Shown here piece by piece: positions 12,175-24,376 of a DNA stretch of 64,000 bases (its first letter is position 1; every line of letters begins with the position of its first letter). The position numbers were made by a program, and so were the translations under genes. Source of the stretch: Tausonia pullulans (lineage: Eukaryota > Basidiomycota > Tremellomycetes > Cystofilobasidiales > Mrakiaceae); the NCBI GenBank assembly GCA_951802195.1, contig OX637635.1, positions 496,001-560,000 of the forward strand, read 5' to 3'. Under the pieces are notes generated by a model. It worked only from the letters and a program-made list of their open reading frames with translations, made no database searches and was not told the DNA's origin.

Positions 12175-13206
12175 ATGTCCGACCCGTTGCACATGGCAGC
12201 CCAGATTGCCAACAATCTTGAAACTCTCCTTGCCCAAGGCCACATCACCCAGCAGACCGTCGACGAGACGCTCGCGCGTTTGCCTGTTCAGGGCGAGGCC
12301 AAGTGGTGCGCACGGGGCCTCATGAGCGGTTCCACGCCATTAACTAACTTTGCTCTTCTCAGGGAGTGGGAGGCTCAGGACGTTGTGGGTAACTTGAGAG
12401 CTGCTTCATGAAACCGTCGCACGCACTGACGCACCATCTTCGGCCTTCGGACCTCTCCGCTCCCCTTTAGAGCGGTCTCGTTTTTCCAGCTGGAAGCAAG
12501 CTCCTCATCACACATAGAGAGGCTTCGTCTTACTGGCTAGCGACGCTCCCCGATGGTCGAACGGGTCAGATCGTGAGTCCTACGAGAGCGGACACCGACG
12601 CGTCGCACCTTCTCACTCCTGCGTTCTCGACGTCATCTTTGTAGCCCGATGACTACATCACGCTCCTACCCTACTCCTCCGCCTCCTCTCTCCCTGCCCC
12701 TCGCTCCCTTCCTCCCGCACAAAGCCTCAGACCTGCTCTGCCCCCACCACAACGTCGCTCTGTCGACGGTACCGCAACGGTAACGACGTCGGCATCAGCG
12801 GACCCCTTCGCCGAGGTGGAGCACCCATCTTTGAAAGAACCTCTCAAACCCCTTGGCTTTACCTGGCAAGAGACAGCACGGGATAAGGCCGCTTCCCTCC
12901 AAAGAAGAGCGGGCGAGCTGAATCGGAGCGTTGGGGAGGCGTATGCGGATCGAAATGTCAGAAACGCCGGAGCGTCGACATCAGGCAGCAGCACGCCTCC
13001 GCCTCCACCGCCGACGCCGCAGGGGATGCGGACGGAGAATGGGACGCTGCAGGCGGTGAGTCCTGGATTCAGTGAGGTAGTGTTGGGACGATGCTGATTT
13101 TCTAGCCGTGTGGCAGACCGCATCGCATGTTACTCAGGCCGGGACTAAGGTCCTGAGCGCAGGGCTCTCGGCGGGCCTGAAGGCGATGAACAAGATCACT
13201 CGCTAG
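12175..13206 (+). CDS. SH3-domain protein (LSB/PIN3-like layout)
   Basis: Predicted adaptor. The N-terminal helical segment (AAQIANNLETLLAQGHITQ, then a DETLARLP stretch) resembles the start of yeast Lsb1/Pin3. One SH3 domain follows, assembled over three exons: KWEWEAQDVSGLVFPAGSK, then LITHREASSYWLATLPDGR and TGQIPDDYITLLP. The C-terminal half is Pro/Ser-rich with a PPPPPPTP run (about 13003-13018). Introns are at about 12305-12361 (gtgcgc...ctcag), 12386-12469 (gtgggt...tttag), 12572-12643 and 13056-13105. The SH3 aromatic ligand-binding residues appear present (W/Y, PDDY). ATG 12175 is chosen because it opens the conserved helix; an in-frame ATG at 12058 would add 39 residues. Function is inferred only from the domain. 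It converges on MCM2 with 124 bp between stops. Confidence 0.72.
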
Positions 13207-13330
13207 TATGGCGCTGGGAAGGAGAGCGGGAGGAATTGTATGAGACCTATTGTGACCAGAAAAGAAAGCCAAGATATAATGAGAGAAAGCAAGAGCAGAA
13301 TAACAGTTGTGCAAAGAGTGAGATGACTAT

Positions 13331-16300
13331 CTACATCTCCTCCTCGTCCATTGCCACCCGTCGGCGTTCAAACTGCTTAACAATCTTTTGGCCCTGGAGC
13401 TTGTAACCGTTGCGCTTGAAGAGCGCCGAGCGGAGGAAGGTCGCCGTCTCATAGATCTCGAGCTCTTTGGCCTATAGGGGGGCTCGAGAGGTCAGCTTGA
13501 GTAGCAGAATGACTCAAATGAAGAAGGCAACGCACTCGATCGTCGAGCTCGGCGAGCTTGATAGTGACTTCCTCGGCGGGCTCGCCGTGGAGGTTGGAAT
13601 AGAGAAGGGCCTTCTCCTTGACAAGCTGGCCGAGAAGGAAGGCAAGAAGCTCCTCGTCTGAAGGCAGGAGATCAGCACAGGACGAGAGGAGAGAAAAAGA
13701 CCAAAGGCCGTACGATCCGTGGCCTGATTGAGGTATTTGCGGAAACCCTGCACAGAACACGCCAAATCGTCAGCAGAGTTTGAAACGTTTATCGACGAGC
13801 TGACAGGAAACGCACCCGCTCGAGTGTCTTCTTGATCGACATCTTCTGTGCCGAGACAAAGCTACCGACGGTGACCTGGATCGCCAGATCGATATCGTCG
13901 CTCCGAACATAGTCACGGAGGTTCATCTTGGCGCTCGCCTCGGACATACGGATCATGCTCTCGAGGTGGCGAACGGTGATGGGGAAAGAACCCGTCGCGA
14001 GCGACTCTCGACGAAGGTCGGCGTACAACCGGGCAAGCTTGTCCTGATCAAGGTTATGGAGCTTGGGTTTGACCATCTCCTTAGCGTACATAATGTATTT
14101 GCGGAGGAGATCCTGGGGGATGATCTGTGGGAAAGAGGCAAGGCGGGTGAGAGTGTTGTTCTCAGTCAAGCGCGAAAGGGGCTGCAACTCACGTCTGCAT
14201 CCAGACTCGTCGCAACCTGAACCTCGTCCTCAACGCTGTCGAACTGTGGGTGGCTCCGAAGGTGGCTTCCGACGACAAACTTGGCGAGCATCTCATCCTT
14301 GACTGGGTCGACCGTGTCCTTGACAACGCAGAGGATGTCGAACCGGGAGAGAATGGGTTCGGTGAGCTCAACGTTCTGCTGAAATGGGATCGTTGGATTG
14401 TATCGTCCGCGGATTGGGTTGGCGGCGGCGACGATGGCACACCGGGCCTGGAGGGTGGTGACGATGCCGGCCTTGGAGATCGAGATCGACTGCTGCTCCA
14501 TGGCCTCGTGAATGGACGTCCGGTCCTGAGAACACACGAGTCTGTCAGTTTATAGCCGCATCAACCGCACAAACATACGAACGCACCGCGTCGTTCATCT
14601 TGTCAAACTCATCAATGAGGCAACACCCCTTGTCGGCCATGACGAGCGCTCCGCCCTCCAGCGACCACTCGCGCGTAATAGGGTCCTTGCGGACGCTCGC
14701 GGTAAGACCAACTGCGGAAGCTCCCTGTCCCGTCGTGAAGACGGCGCGATGGGCAGTCTTCTCAACGTATTTGAGGAACTGGGATTTGGCCGTTCCCGGG
14801 TCTCCGAGAAGAAGGATGTTGATGTCGCCGCGAATTCGGTGCTTGCGATTGATGTCCTTGGGGACACCACCAAAGAGCGAGAGCGCGATAGCCGTTTTGA
14901 TGTCCTCATGGCCGTAAATCGAGGGAGCGATCGATTTGATAATTCGCTTGGAGATTCGCTCGTCTTTGCTCAGCGCGCGGATCTCCTTCTCGTCCTCCTC
15001 CGTGAGGCGGAAAGCCGCGAAGATGTCCTCCTTCTTGTTAATGTGGTTCGCCTCGAGAACCGTCGAAAAAACGGGGAAGCCGTTCTTCGAGTTGAGCGAG
15101 GCGTCAAAGTTGTTGCGGTACGTGCCCGTCACCTCCTGGAGAGTGAGCGATCGGTTGAGCAAATGTCATGAGCGGTCATACAATCCCTGGCGATACGCAC
15201 GATCTCGTCTCCAGGCTTGGCTAGGTCGATGAGATCCCAGAGAAGGATTACCTCGCGGTGGCGCGGGAGACGACCGGCAGGAACCGAGCCCGGCGACTCC
15301 TGAAGGGTCATCTTCTGGTAGTTGCGGTATATTGTCTGCTCCGAGTTGACCGTGAAAGGTCCCCGAGACTCGCAATTGGAGCAAAAGGATATGCGAACCT
15401 CCTTCATCGTGTCCTGATAGAAGGGTCCCAAGGTGGTGCCGCACTTGCCGCAGTCGAACTTGACGTACTTGAGCTGCGGGAGGACGCCCGACCGACGAGT
15501 AACAACGCCCGTGACGCGGACGAGACAATTAAGGTTGGACTGACGGAGGTCGCGCAACGTGCATGACGTTGGGAGGTGAGTAATGCGGACGTGGATCTCG
15601 TCGTGGATCTCCCGGTATGATGGGTAATAGAGCAGGATGGCGTCGAGGGCGCACGTGTCGAAAATGGCGAGGAGCGCCGCAGGGGAGTTGGCAAGGAAGT
15701 AAGCGATGATCGGCTTGGACTGGGCAAGGTGGAGGTAGGAGACCTCAAGCGACTCGGAGTTGACTGGCAGATCAAGAAGGTCAGGACGTGAGGAAGAGAA
15801 AGCAAACGAAGCCCTGGGACGAACCTTCTCCAAGCGCCCTGATGCGCTGACCGTAGACCGACTGGCCCTGCTCGTCGACGAACGTCATAAGGAAGTTCTT
15901 GAAGTGGGTGACAATCGAGCGCCGGACCGCGGGGATGGCAACCCATTCATTGATGGTGGGCGCCTTGATATCACCAAGATCTTGAAGGGGCATCTCCTGC
16001 AAGGGCGGAAGGGAGAAATGCTATCAGTGAAGATCACATACAATGAGTGATAAGAGGCCGCCGGCGTCCAGTACACACGTCCTCCTCGCCATCCATGTCA
16101 TCCTCGTCACGACGCTCATCGTAGTGTCGTCGCCGGCGGCGATCGTCGATGCCGTCAAGGAGACCTTCGCCCTCCGCCGCCGGGTCATCGGACGACTGGA
16201 GGAATGCCGGGGCTCGGGACCGCCGGGCAGCTCGTCCTGCAAGGAACCAGTCAGTAAATGATGTTCCAAATTCCCGAACGACGCGAAACGACCCACCCCC

Positions 16301-17100
16301 GCTGAGACCCCGGTCTCTCCGCTCCATCTCCCGCTCGGCCAACCTCCGCTCAGCAGCCGACATCGCGCCGAATTCGTTATCATCGTCAATGTCCGCCTGG
16401 GAATACGTGTCCTGGTCGGGGTCGTCCAAGTAGTCGCTAGGAGGAGGATGAGTGGAGGTCAGCGAACGTTGCGCAAAGAAAGGCCTAGGCGCGCCTTCAA
16501 CAGCTCGCGACGACGCGTCGCTGGGAGGCGGATCGGTCTACGCGCGACCTCGCGTGCTCTTCTTGACGCGTCATATTCGTCTCCACCTCCTTCTCTCGAC
16601 GAGTCCCTCCTTCTAGAGGGTGGAGGAGACTCACTCCCACAAGCATCTACAACCTAAGCTGCCTGAGCCGCTTATTGTGTAGGGAGAGCCAGCCAAAACC
16701 CACCCCTTGCACCACCACTGTCCCCTCTATCTGCGAGTGAACGGACAACTCACTCTCGCATAGCGTCACCAAAGAGATCCTCTCCATCTTCCTCCTCGCC
16801 CTCTTCCCCTCCAGCTAGCTCAACGCGATCATCATCGTCATCATCGGCGTCGTCGCGCATTCTCAAGTTGTCATCGCCGTCGTCGAGCCCAAGGTGGTCA
16901 TCAAAGTCACTAAACGGCGCTGGTGGACTCGACGGCGGGAGAGACGAAGGAGGCAGCTGGGGAGAGGAAGGAGGCAGCTGGAAGGAGGGACCACGGCCGG
17001 AGGACTCGCGAGGTCGCTTGGGGCGATTGCCTGGGTTTGAGGAAGGCGGTAGGCCAGGAGAGGACTGAGCGGTTGAAGAAAGGGGTGAGAGAGAAGACAA
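13331..17100 (-). CDS. MCM2: DNA replication licensing factor MCM2
   Basis: Subunit of the MCM2-7 replicative helicase. An acidic N-terminal region ([21 protein letters not shown], about 16780-16850) precedes [21 protein letters not shown] four-Cys zinc finger follows (CGKCG...CSNCES, about 15360-15455), then Walker [14 protein letters not shown] (about 14785-14820), Walker [13 protein letters not shown] and the arginine-finger block [12 protein letters not shown] (about 14310-14345). The C-terminus is [10 protein letters not shown] with stop at 13331-13333. The acidic insert and zinc-finger sequence point to MCM2 rather than other MCMs. The first recognisable coding exon is open to about 17100 but contains no initiating ATG; a tiny upstream start exon must be spliced on and I could not place it. 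The 5' boundary is therefore approximate. Confidence 0.93.
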
Positions 17101-17409
17101 GAGATTGGATATTGAAGAGCAACTGTCAGCGCCTATGTTGGTCTTTCGCTATGTGGGCGGGGCGTACGGACCATCGAGGGCGAGAGAAAGAAAGGCGGCT
17201 GAGGTGGATGTTGGAGGAAAGACGAGCGCGCGCGACACGCGTCCTCGCCCTTGTTCACTCCTATTCGCCGCGTCTCGCTTCGTGCAAGGTCTGTACGCAA
17301 CGAAGCCCTTTCGCGGTGTTCTTTCCTCATCCATCTCGCGACCAAAATTCCTTTCTCTTCTTTCAAGGCAGCGAGCGGCACTAGGCAGAAAGATGTGAAT
17401 CCCATGCAA

Positions 17410-20036
17410 TCATCGCAGCGCGAGCTTCTCGCCCTTGATCACCTTCACCGAAGCTGCGATCGCGACTCGGTCAGCTCAACTCCTCTCACATTGACACGGC
17501 CATCACACTCACGATCACTAACGACCTCAAACTTGCCGCCAATCTCGCAGTCGCGCATCTCGACCTTCTCTCCAATAATAGCATCCTTGCAGACGATACA
17601 GTTCTCAAGCTTTGCCCCGTCCTTGATCCGAACAAAGTCCATGACGACACACCCGACGAGCTTGACGTGCTTGCCGACGACGCAGTGCCGACCGACGATC
17701 GACTTCTTGATGGAGGTCCGCTCGGCGACGCGGGATGAGGTACCGATGATGGAGTCGGTTGAAATCTGCGCTTTCGGATCGATGAGCGGGGAGTCTGCGG
17801 AAGAGGAGCCGCTTGAGACCGGTGGTGGCGTCGTCGGAGGAGTAAGCGCCGCCGACTGCTGGGCGATGGCGTAGTTCTTGAGAAACTACAGGAAGGAGGG
17901 GGCGGTCAGCCACAAAGCAACTAACAATCAGAAAGAGAGTCCTCGCACCTGCCGGTTGAGCTCAAAGTACGTCGGGACCGTGTTACCCCTCGCGAGAAAT
18001 CCTCCGCTCTCAATCTCATGGACGACCACCCCGCAGTTCACCCTCCTGCCCTCGCTCTCCTCTTCTGCGCGCTCATCGTCGTCATCCGAGTCGACGTCGT
18101 CCAATGTCATCTTGTTGACGCCCCCAATGAGAACCGTCTCGCTCCGGGAGAGGTTCGGGCGCGACCCGCCGGGGACTATTGTCCCTGGCGAAGGGCGGGG
18201 GGAATTAGCCGCTGACGGGAGAGGCTCTGCGAGATCATGCGTGATGAGCGCGGAGAGGGGGATCGAGGTCGGGTGGGAGATGGATGGCGGGAGGTGCGTC
18301 GTCGAGTGCATCAAGGCAAACGACTGAGGATCCGGGTGAGGGTTGAGGGCTATGACGCGAGATAGTAAGCTTGGCAAGTCTGGCGGGAAGAGCTGGAGCG
18401 CGCACGACGTACTGTCTTTCCAGCTCCGAGCGAGCCTCGTCTGGTATCCGCCCTTAAGAAGCCAAGGGACAAGCTCCTCACGAATGCTCTCGATCTGCGG
18501 GTAGACGGTGAGCATCTCGAGGACCGAGTGCTTGAAGACGTAGACATGCGAGTCGAGGAGTTTGGTCGTGAGCGTTGCACCGGGGTACCTATGGTGCTCG
18601 CGTGTACGTCAGCGTCATCGAGAAAGAAGGAAGAAAGACACAAGCGGTAAGAGAAAGAGAGAGAGGTGTCAGGGCAGAGTCATCGGAACAAAGACCGTCC
18701 AACGTTGCTTGTCAGGGGTCTTTGCCCGGTTGTGTGAAGCTGCCGGCCAAGAATTGTCGTCTTGACCGAGCGAATCTCCCCAACTCCGTAAGAGATTTGG
18801 GGGGATACCTCGGCTCGAAGAACAAGGATGAAGCTGGTGCTCATCATTCGTCCCTCTCTCTTTCGCTCGCTCAAAATCATCAGGACTGACTTCCAGAGCA
18901 TGCTCATGCGGAGCTCGACGTCAAGGTCGTCTGGAACGTCCTGAACGTGGAGAAGTGACTTGGTCGGGCGATCGATGACGGTGAGGAGCTTCTCGGGGCC
19001 TGGAATCAAAGAAAAAGTGTGATCAGTCGATGCACGAAGGAAGGCAAGAACGACATAGGCAACGCCTGAAGAAGGCAAGGTTGAACCCTGTCGATTCAAC
19101 ACGCGTTTCTTGCCCTTGTTTGATTACAGCGAGTGACCAGCAGGTTTCACACCATCCCGTCACCTCCTGAACTCACCGTCCTTGCCAACCTCGACGCGCT
19201 CGTAGAAGAGCGCGGTCAGGGCTGCGTTGCGTCGTGTTCGGTGCGCGTCGAGCAGCGAGGAGAGGAGGAGAGTAGGGGGAGGGATAAAATCGCAGGGGAG
19301 CACAATGAAGTCGGTCTTGAGAGAGACAGTGGAGCATTTGGGTTCAGTTGCCTGAACGACACGAACCAGCAAGGACCGTCGACGAAGACGGCGAAGCGAC
19401 GGCAAGGACTAGAACTGACGGTGAGGCTATCCTTGAACGCCCGAAGTAGGTCGGCTGTCTGCCATCGATGGTCAGCGTCAGCACCCTCGAGGACTTCGAC
19501 CTTGCGAAGGTCGATCTTCATGGCGCCCTCGCCGTCGCGGAGCTGGGTTTGGCGGAAGGACTGGAGGTGGTGCGAGAGCGCCGGGTGGAATGCCGAAGGA
19601 GTGAGGATGAGGACATCTTTTAAAGAGACCTTACAGCATACATCAGTTTCTGACTGTTCCCCTTTTAACATGAAATATGGCGGGCGAAACACCAGCCGCT
19701 CCTGCACCTCGAACAATGGTCGGGACGACGCGCGCGGCGAGAAGGAACATCAACGAGGGAGTGAACGCACCGACAATACCGGCTTGCTCGAGCCAGTTGA
19801 GCGTATACGAGATCATCGGCTCGTTTCCGACAGGGAGGAGCGCCTTGCATACATTCTCCCGCTCGGTAAGAGGGTAGAGGCTGTCGACGAGGACGATAGA
19901 AGCAAGTAGATGAGGGAAGTCAGGTGAGCTGCTCTGTTCCGACGCCAGGAGCGCTGCAAACGCACTTTTCGCCATAGCCGGCAAGGACGACGGCCTGAAA
20001 CTCCTGGACCCGCTTCTTGGGAGTCTGGGAGAACAT
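17410..20036 (-). CDS. GCD1: Translation initiation factor eIF2B subunit gamma
   Basis: Part of the catalytic eIF2B-gamma/epsilon module that exchanges GDP for GTP on eIF2. The N-terminal nucleotidyltransferase-like fold begins MFSQTPKKRVQEFQAVVLAG, then an intron, then LYPLTERENVCKALLPVGNE. The C-terminus is a left-handed beta-helix of hexapeptide repeats (IIGTSSRVAERTSIKKSIVG, then VVGKHVKLVGCVVMD and DAIIGEKVEMRDCEIGGKF, about 17530-17760). An acidic linker (DVDSDDDDERAEEE) and PYFELN block separate the two parts. The last intron lies near 17458-17513 and the protein ends VKVIKGEKLALR. ATG 20036 is used because it directly precedes the conserved FQAVVLAG strand. Gamma is preferred over epsilon because there is no C-terminal W2/HEAT domain. 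Confidence 0.9.
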
Positions 20037-20217
20037 GGAAAGAGGTGACAGGGATGGTGGTTGAAGGGGCCTGTCCACCTGGAGGTGCTCACGTTTCGCC
20101 CGTTGCGCGGGGCTCTTGAGTTTCCCTGACTACGGCGCGTGTCGTAACCTATCAATCTCAACATCGGTTGCTGGTCTCATCACGACACGACGAGGTTCAA
20201 TTCGAGAAAGCTCATGA

Positions 20218-21401
20218 TCAAGATGTGCCCTCCACCTTTTCCGCCGCGCGCGCCTGCGCGCCATGCTCTCCTCGCTTCATCACCCGATCGATGTACTCCT
20301 TGAGCACCTGGTCCGCTTCAACGGCTCGCCGCAGAGGGTTCGATGGAGCGAGTGTATACAACGCTACAAAGAGGTTTGCCACCACGAGGCAGTCGAGCGG
20401 GGTTGGTGAGCTGAAGAGAGTAAGAGAAAGAGCGTCCGTCTTATCAGCGATCTTTTTCTCAATCGCGTCATACGAAGCCAACGACGTACCTGCACCCCAA
20501 GAGCCACCCCCGTCCCTCTTGGTCCTCCCTCAGACGTGCACTAAGCGCCTTGACAGCCGTGACACCCTCGCGCTTGAGCGCATCGACGTCGAATCGCCTC
20601 AGCGAGCTGATCGACGGCAACGGCGAGATGAGGCCTGTGAGGAGCGGCGGCGGTGTGGAAAGTAGTGGCGTGAGCTTCCTCAAGTTCATTGTTGATGGTT
20701 GGGATGCAAGCAGGGCCGGTGAGAGCTTGTCCTCGACGAGACGGCCGAATGCACGCGCTTGGTCTTCGAGCACTTGCGACGGGTAGCCGTGAAACCTGGG
20801 AGAGCACGAGCGCGATTCAGCAACTGAAATCTTCTGAACTGTGATAAAAGCAAGGTTGAACCCAGCCCTCACTTGGTGTCGGATGAGTGAAGGGGGTGCT
20901 TCGTGTCGAGCCACGCCCGGACCTTGGAATGGGCGATAAGCGTGCCGTCCGGGAGGCACAGAGCAGGGAGGGTGCCTTGGATCGAGGTACAGCATTAGCA
21001 AAGGGTATATCATGCAAACTATGAAGAGTCATATCGACCGACCCTCAGGCGCCGCATATGCCTGATCCCACTCGCGGACGTCGATCTCAACGCCGGCGAG
21101 CCCAAAGAGGAGCTGGAAGCGGAGACTTTGGGCGTCCGACGACGCCCATGGGAAGAGGGACTTTGTGTCCGTCCTAGGGGCAACCTACCATAAGGGAAAG
21201 AGGAAAGAAGAATGGATATCAGCAACGACCGACAGCCCGCAGGACGAGTTCAACGCCAGCAACGACGCGGCTCACCCAGAGCGTCGGCTTTGTAACGGGC
21301 TCGGCAAGGTAAGGACAAGGACTCTGGTCATAGACGAAGAGCGGGAACTTGTCGAGGAAGTTGATGAGCGGCGCCGGGAGGTGGGGTCTTGGGAACTGCA
21401 T
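20218..21401 (-). CDS. Metaxin / SAM-complex-like mitochondrial outer-membrane protein
   Basis: GST-fold protein of the metaxin/Sam35/Sam37 group, likely a subunit of the sorting and assembly machinery. The start MQFPRPHLPAPLINFLDKFP is followed by LFVYDQSPCPYLAEPVTKP, then an intron with its acceptor near 21186. Next come a thioredoxin-like N-domain block (FPWASSDAQSLRFQLLFGLA, about 21090-21150) and a GST-like C-domain ending TPLDCLVVANLFVALYTLAP (about 20335-20400). That last block is the characteristic metaxin helix. The extreme C-terminus is charged and no obvious membrane anchor follows it. Which SAM subunit it corresponds to cannot be told from sequence alone. The gene shares a 129-bp bidirectional promoter with SPF45. 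Confidence 0.72.
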
Positions 21402-21530
21402 GCCGAGGGTGGTGGTTGGTCGCTAGGGTCGACACGTCGACTGGAGTCGAGGAAAGCGAAGACGTTACGAGTTTCGACCTCGACTTGACCGCGAACTACA
21501 ACAGCCAACCGCCACTTCAATCACTCGCCC

Positions 21531-23601
21531 ATGTCGGACCAGCAGCCCAAGTTCGCTCCCGGCTCGCTCTACGGCGGCATCTCATTCCCTGGCCAGTCCA
21601 GTATCCCATCAGCGTTCGCTTCCTCGTCGTCGTCTTCGGTCGCGCCCGCGCCAACAGCCAAAGAGGTCGAGGCGAAGCAGAGCTGTTAGTTTGACAGCAC
21701 CAATGATGGGTGAGATCTCTGTGACTGACCCCAACCTCCCTCCAGCGTGGTCGTCCGCCCTCGCTTTCGCGCCCGTCCCACGACGGCCGCCGCCGAAGAA
21801 GTCGACGGGACGCGCCCCGATCTCCTTCAACTTCACAACACCTGCCCAGCATGATGCCTCGCTCACAGCCTCCTCGTCTCCAGCCACATCTTCCACGATG
21901 CCAGCGGCCATCGCAAACACTTCCTCGTCTAAGGCAACCATCTCGGCTGCGCCCGTTCTGGCCACCGTCGCCCGTCCGGCGAGCCCGACCCCGCCGTCAA
22001 AGTCCGAGACGGCTGATGCGTCGACGACAGGCGGCGGCCGGTCCCTTCCTTCTCTTTCGCTCGACGAGGATGTCAACGGATTCAAGAAGCGTGCCGGCGC
22101 CGGGGCGGATCACGGTGGCGCGTCGAAAAAGCGACGCCGGCAGCACCAGCAGCACCCGACGTTCAACCCACATGAGCTGTATGATCCAGCAAAGCCGAAC
22201 GACCTGGCCGAATACAAGAAATGGCGGAAGGACGAGAAGCGGCGCAAAGAGAGAGCTCGGCGAGAGAAACGGGAGAGGGTGGCCCAGGAGCAGAGGCGAG
22301 GTGGCGCAGGTAGTGACAGCGAAGGCAGCTACTACTCGGAGGATGAGCGCGAAGGACTTGGCGCTAGTGGGATTGGCGCCAGACAGGGTAAGCGAGAGAG
22401 CCTTTCATTTTCTAGTGAACGACGACTGGACTGACCTTCGCCCATAACAGGCGTTCCCCCTCCGTCATCCTATACAGACGCGCCGAAGGCGTCCTTCCCT
22501 GTCTTTACCTCGGCGTCCAGCAGCTCAGCGGCCCCTTCTTTCCTTCCTCCACCACCGCCGGAAACACCTTCATTGTCCCTCGCCGAGTCCGGCGAAGAGG
22601 CCTATCTCCGCCGCGCAGGCCTTTCGGCCGCTCCCCATGTAACCGCCCCCTTCCTTCCCAGCTCATCGGCACCCTCATTCACGTCCGGCCTCGACCCACA
22701 TTCGCAGCCCTTTGTCCCCGCCGGTAATCCAACACATCCGTCTCCTCCCCCAGTCGAACCTGAAGTTCAGCAGGCGACCCCGCTCGACCCAGATGCCTTC
22801 CGCAAGCGCCTCGAGGAGGCCAAGGCCCGCGCCGCTGCCGTCACCGCCAAGTTCGTCGTCCCGCCGAGCTTTGGTGGGCCTATCCTGGGCACTGCGAAGG
22901 AGGAGGAGGAGGCCAAGGAGAAGGATCCGCGCGACTTTGCGACGCGGATGATGGACAAGTGGGGGCACAAGGAGGGCGAGGGGCTAGGTGCAGAGTGGGT
23001 CGCAGCCACACATTTCTCCTCTTCTGTTTTCATGCTAATCACGTTGCTCGGTCTTCCAGCTCTTCCGGAATCGTCAAACCGCTCATGGTTTCCGCAACCC
23101 CCAAGCTCTCTAAAAAGCAGCAGCAGGAGGATTCGAGCGGCGGCGGCGGGTCGCGCAGTGTCGGTGGCGGCGCGATGGGCAAGGTCATTTCCGAGACGAC
23201 AGCTCGCAAGCAGGCAGAGGACGAGGCTCGTTATGGCCGGCCGAGCCGAATCATCTGCCTTCTCGGCATGGTCGGCAGCCCGGATGAGATTGACGATGAT
23301 CTTAGCGGGGACGTCGCAGAGGAGTGTGGGAAGCAGTTCGTTCCTCCCTCTTACTTTCTCATTTCTGATCTCTCACTAACACCTTATCCGCAGCGGAGTC
23401 GTTGAGCGCGTCGCAATCCACACCGTCTACCCTCCTCCCGCTGACCCAGCCGAGGCCGTCAGGATTTTTATCGTCTTTTCGGGACCCGCGGGCGCATGGA
23501 CGGCTCTTCGCGCTCTCGACGGGCGGTTCTTTGGCGGTAGGACGGTCGTCGCGAGGTACTTTGATGAGAGGAGGTTTGACCGAGGGGACAGGGATGATTG
23601 A
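21531..23601 (+). CDS. Splicing factor SPF45 (RBM17-like)
   Basis: Nuclear alternative-splicing factor. The N-terminal signature WSSALAFAPVPRRPPPKKST follows an intron at about 21684-21747. A basic region (KKRRRQHQQHPTFNPHELYD, then DLAEYKKWRKDEKRRKERARR) comes next, then a Ser/Pro-rich linker. The G-patch-like segment (RMMDKWGHKEGEGLGAE) begins near 22946. The C-terminal RRM is of UHM type and begins near 23250 (SRIICLLGMVGSPDEIDDDL), with the RWF-type loop replaced by GRFFGGRTVVARYFDERRFD. Introns are near 21684, 22386, 22996 and 23340. The stop is 23599-23601. The UHM would bind ULM peptides of SF3B1/U2AF, by analogy with known SPF45. Confidence 0.93.
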
Positions 23602-24376
23602 GAGTATGTCCCATTGCCTAGTAGGCTCTCCCTCCGTGCAAACGAATAACATCTTGAAACGAGCGAGATCGGAAGATCCAAGCTGGGCAGCCTTTCACCA
23701 ATTGGTCATATACGCGCCGCCTCGGTTAATTTGCTCTAGATTGGCCACCTGAACCTCTCAAATCATGCATCGGCCGCAAGTTCATGTCGAATAAGGTGAA
23801 AAAGCCAGGAGAAAGCCAATGTGTGTTGCAAGCAGGACCACAGGGATTTGCAGACCTCACGTCGCCGTGATCCGTTACTCGCTTGCCGCGCAGATGCGCG
23901 GAGGCAGTCAACACGAGAACTCTTTGAGCGTAACGTTCATCCATCATCCATGCAACATCGGCTCCAGAATGTTTCTCATCTCGGCCCATCTGGTGGATGT
24001 CGCCTTTTGCTGGTTCGTCGTCGTCACCAGTAGATTGGCGTTGATGAGCGAAACATCTTGCATGAGTGCACGCCCGAGGTCGCCGCGGCGAGAGCAACCC
24101 CGCCCCCACACGCACGCGCCGGTCCTCCGGAGGAGGTTGACATATAGTCGGCCGCCTCCGACACGGTTCAGCACGATTAACCTGTCTCTTTGTCTGTAAG
24201 ATGGCGTGCTCTCGGGCGCATTGTCCTTGTGTAACTTCTGAAGCGTCACAAGCGACAAGGCTTCTGACTCGCTTTGTCCTTCAACGCCTACCCTCGCTTC
24301 CCTTCTTCGACAGTTGGCCGCTAAACAGTCATCCGCCACACAGAAGATCATTTGCCCGCTTGTATCTTCCTCCACA
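23602..24376. other. Intergenic, 3' flank of SPF45 and promoter of the UNC93-like gene
   Basis: Head-to-tail spacer of 775 bp. Open frames occur on both strands, but none has a recognisable domain and I accept no gene here. Confidence 0.45.

Noticed and set aside
19133-19909. Long plus-strand open frame antisense to eIF2B gamma
   Set aside because: It mirrors coding exons of eIF2B gamma on the other strand and has no recognisable domain; a codon-usage shadow.
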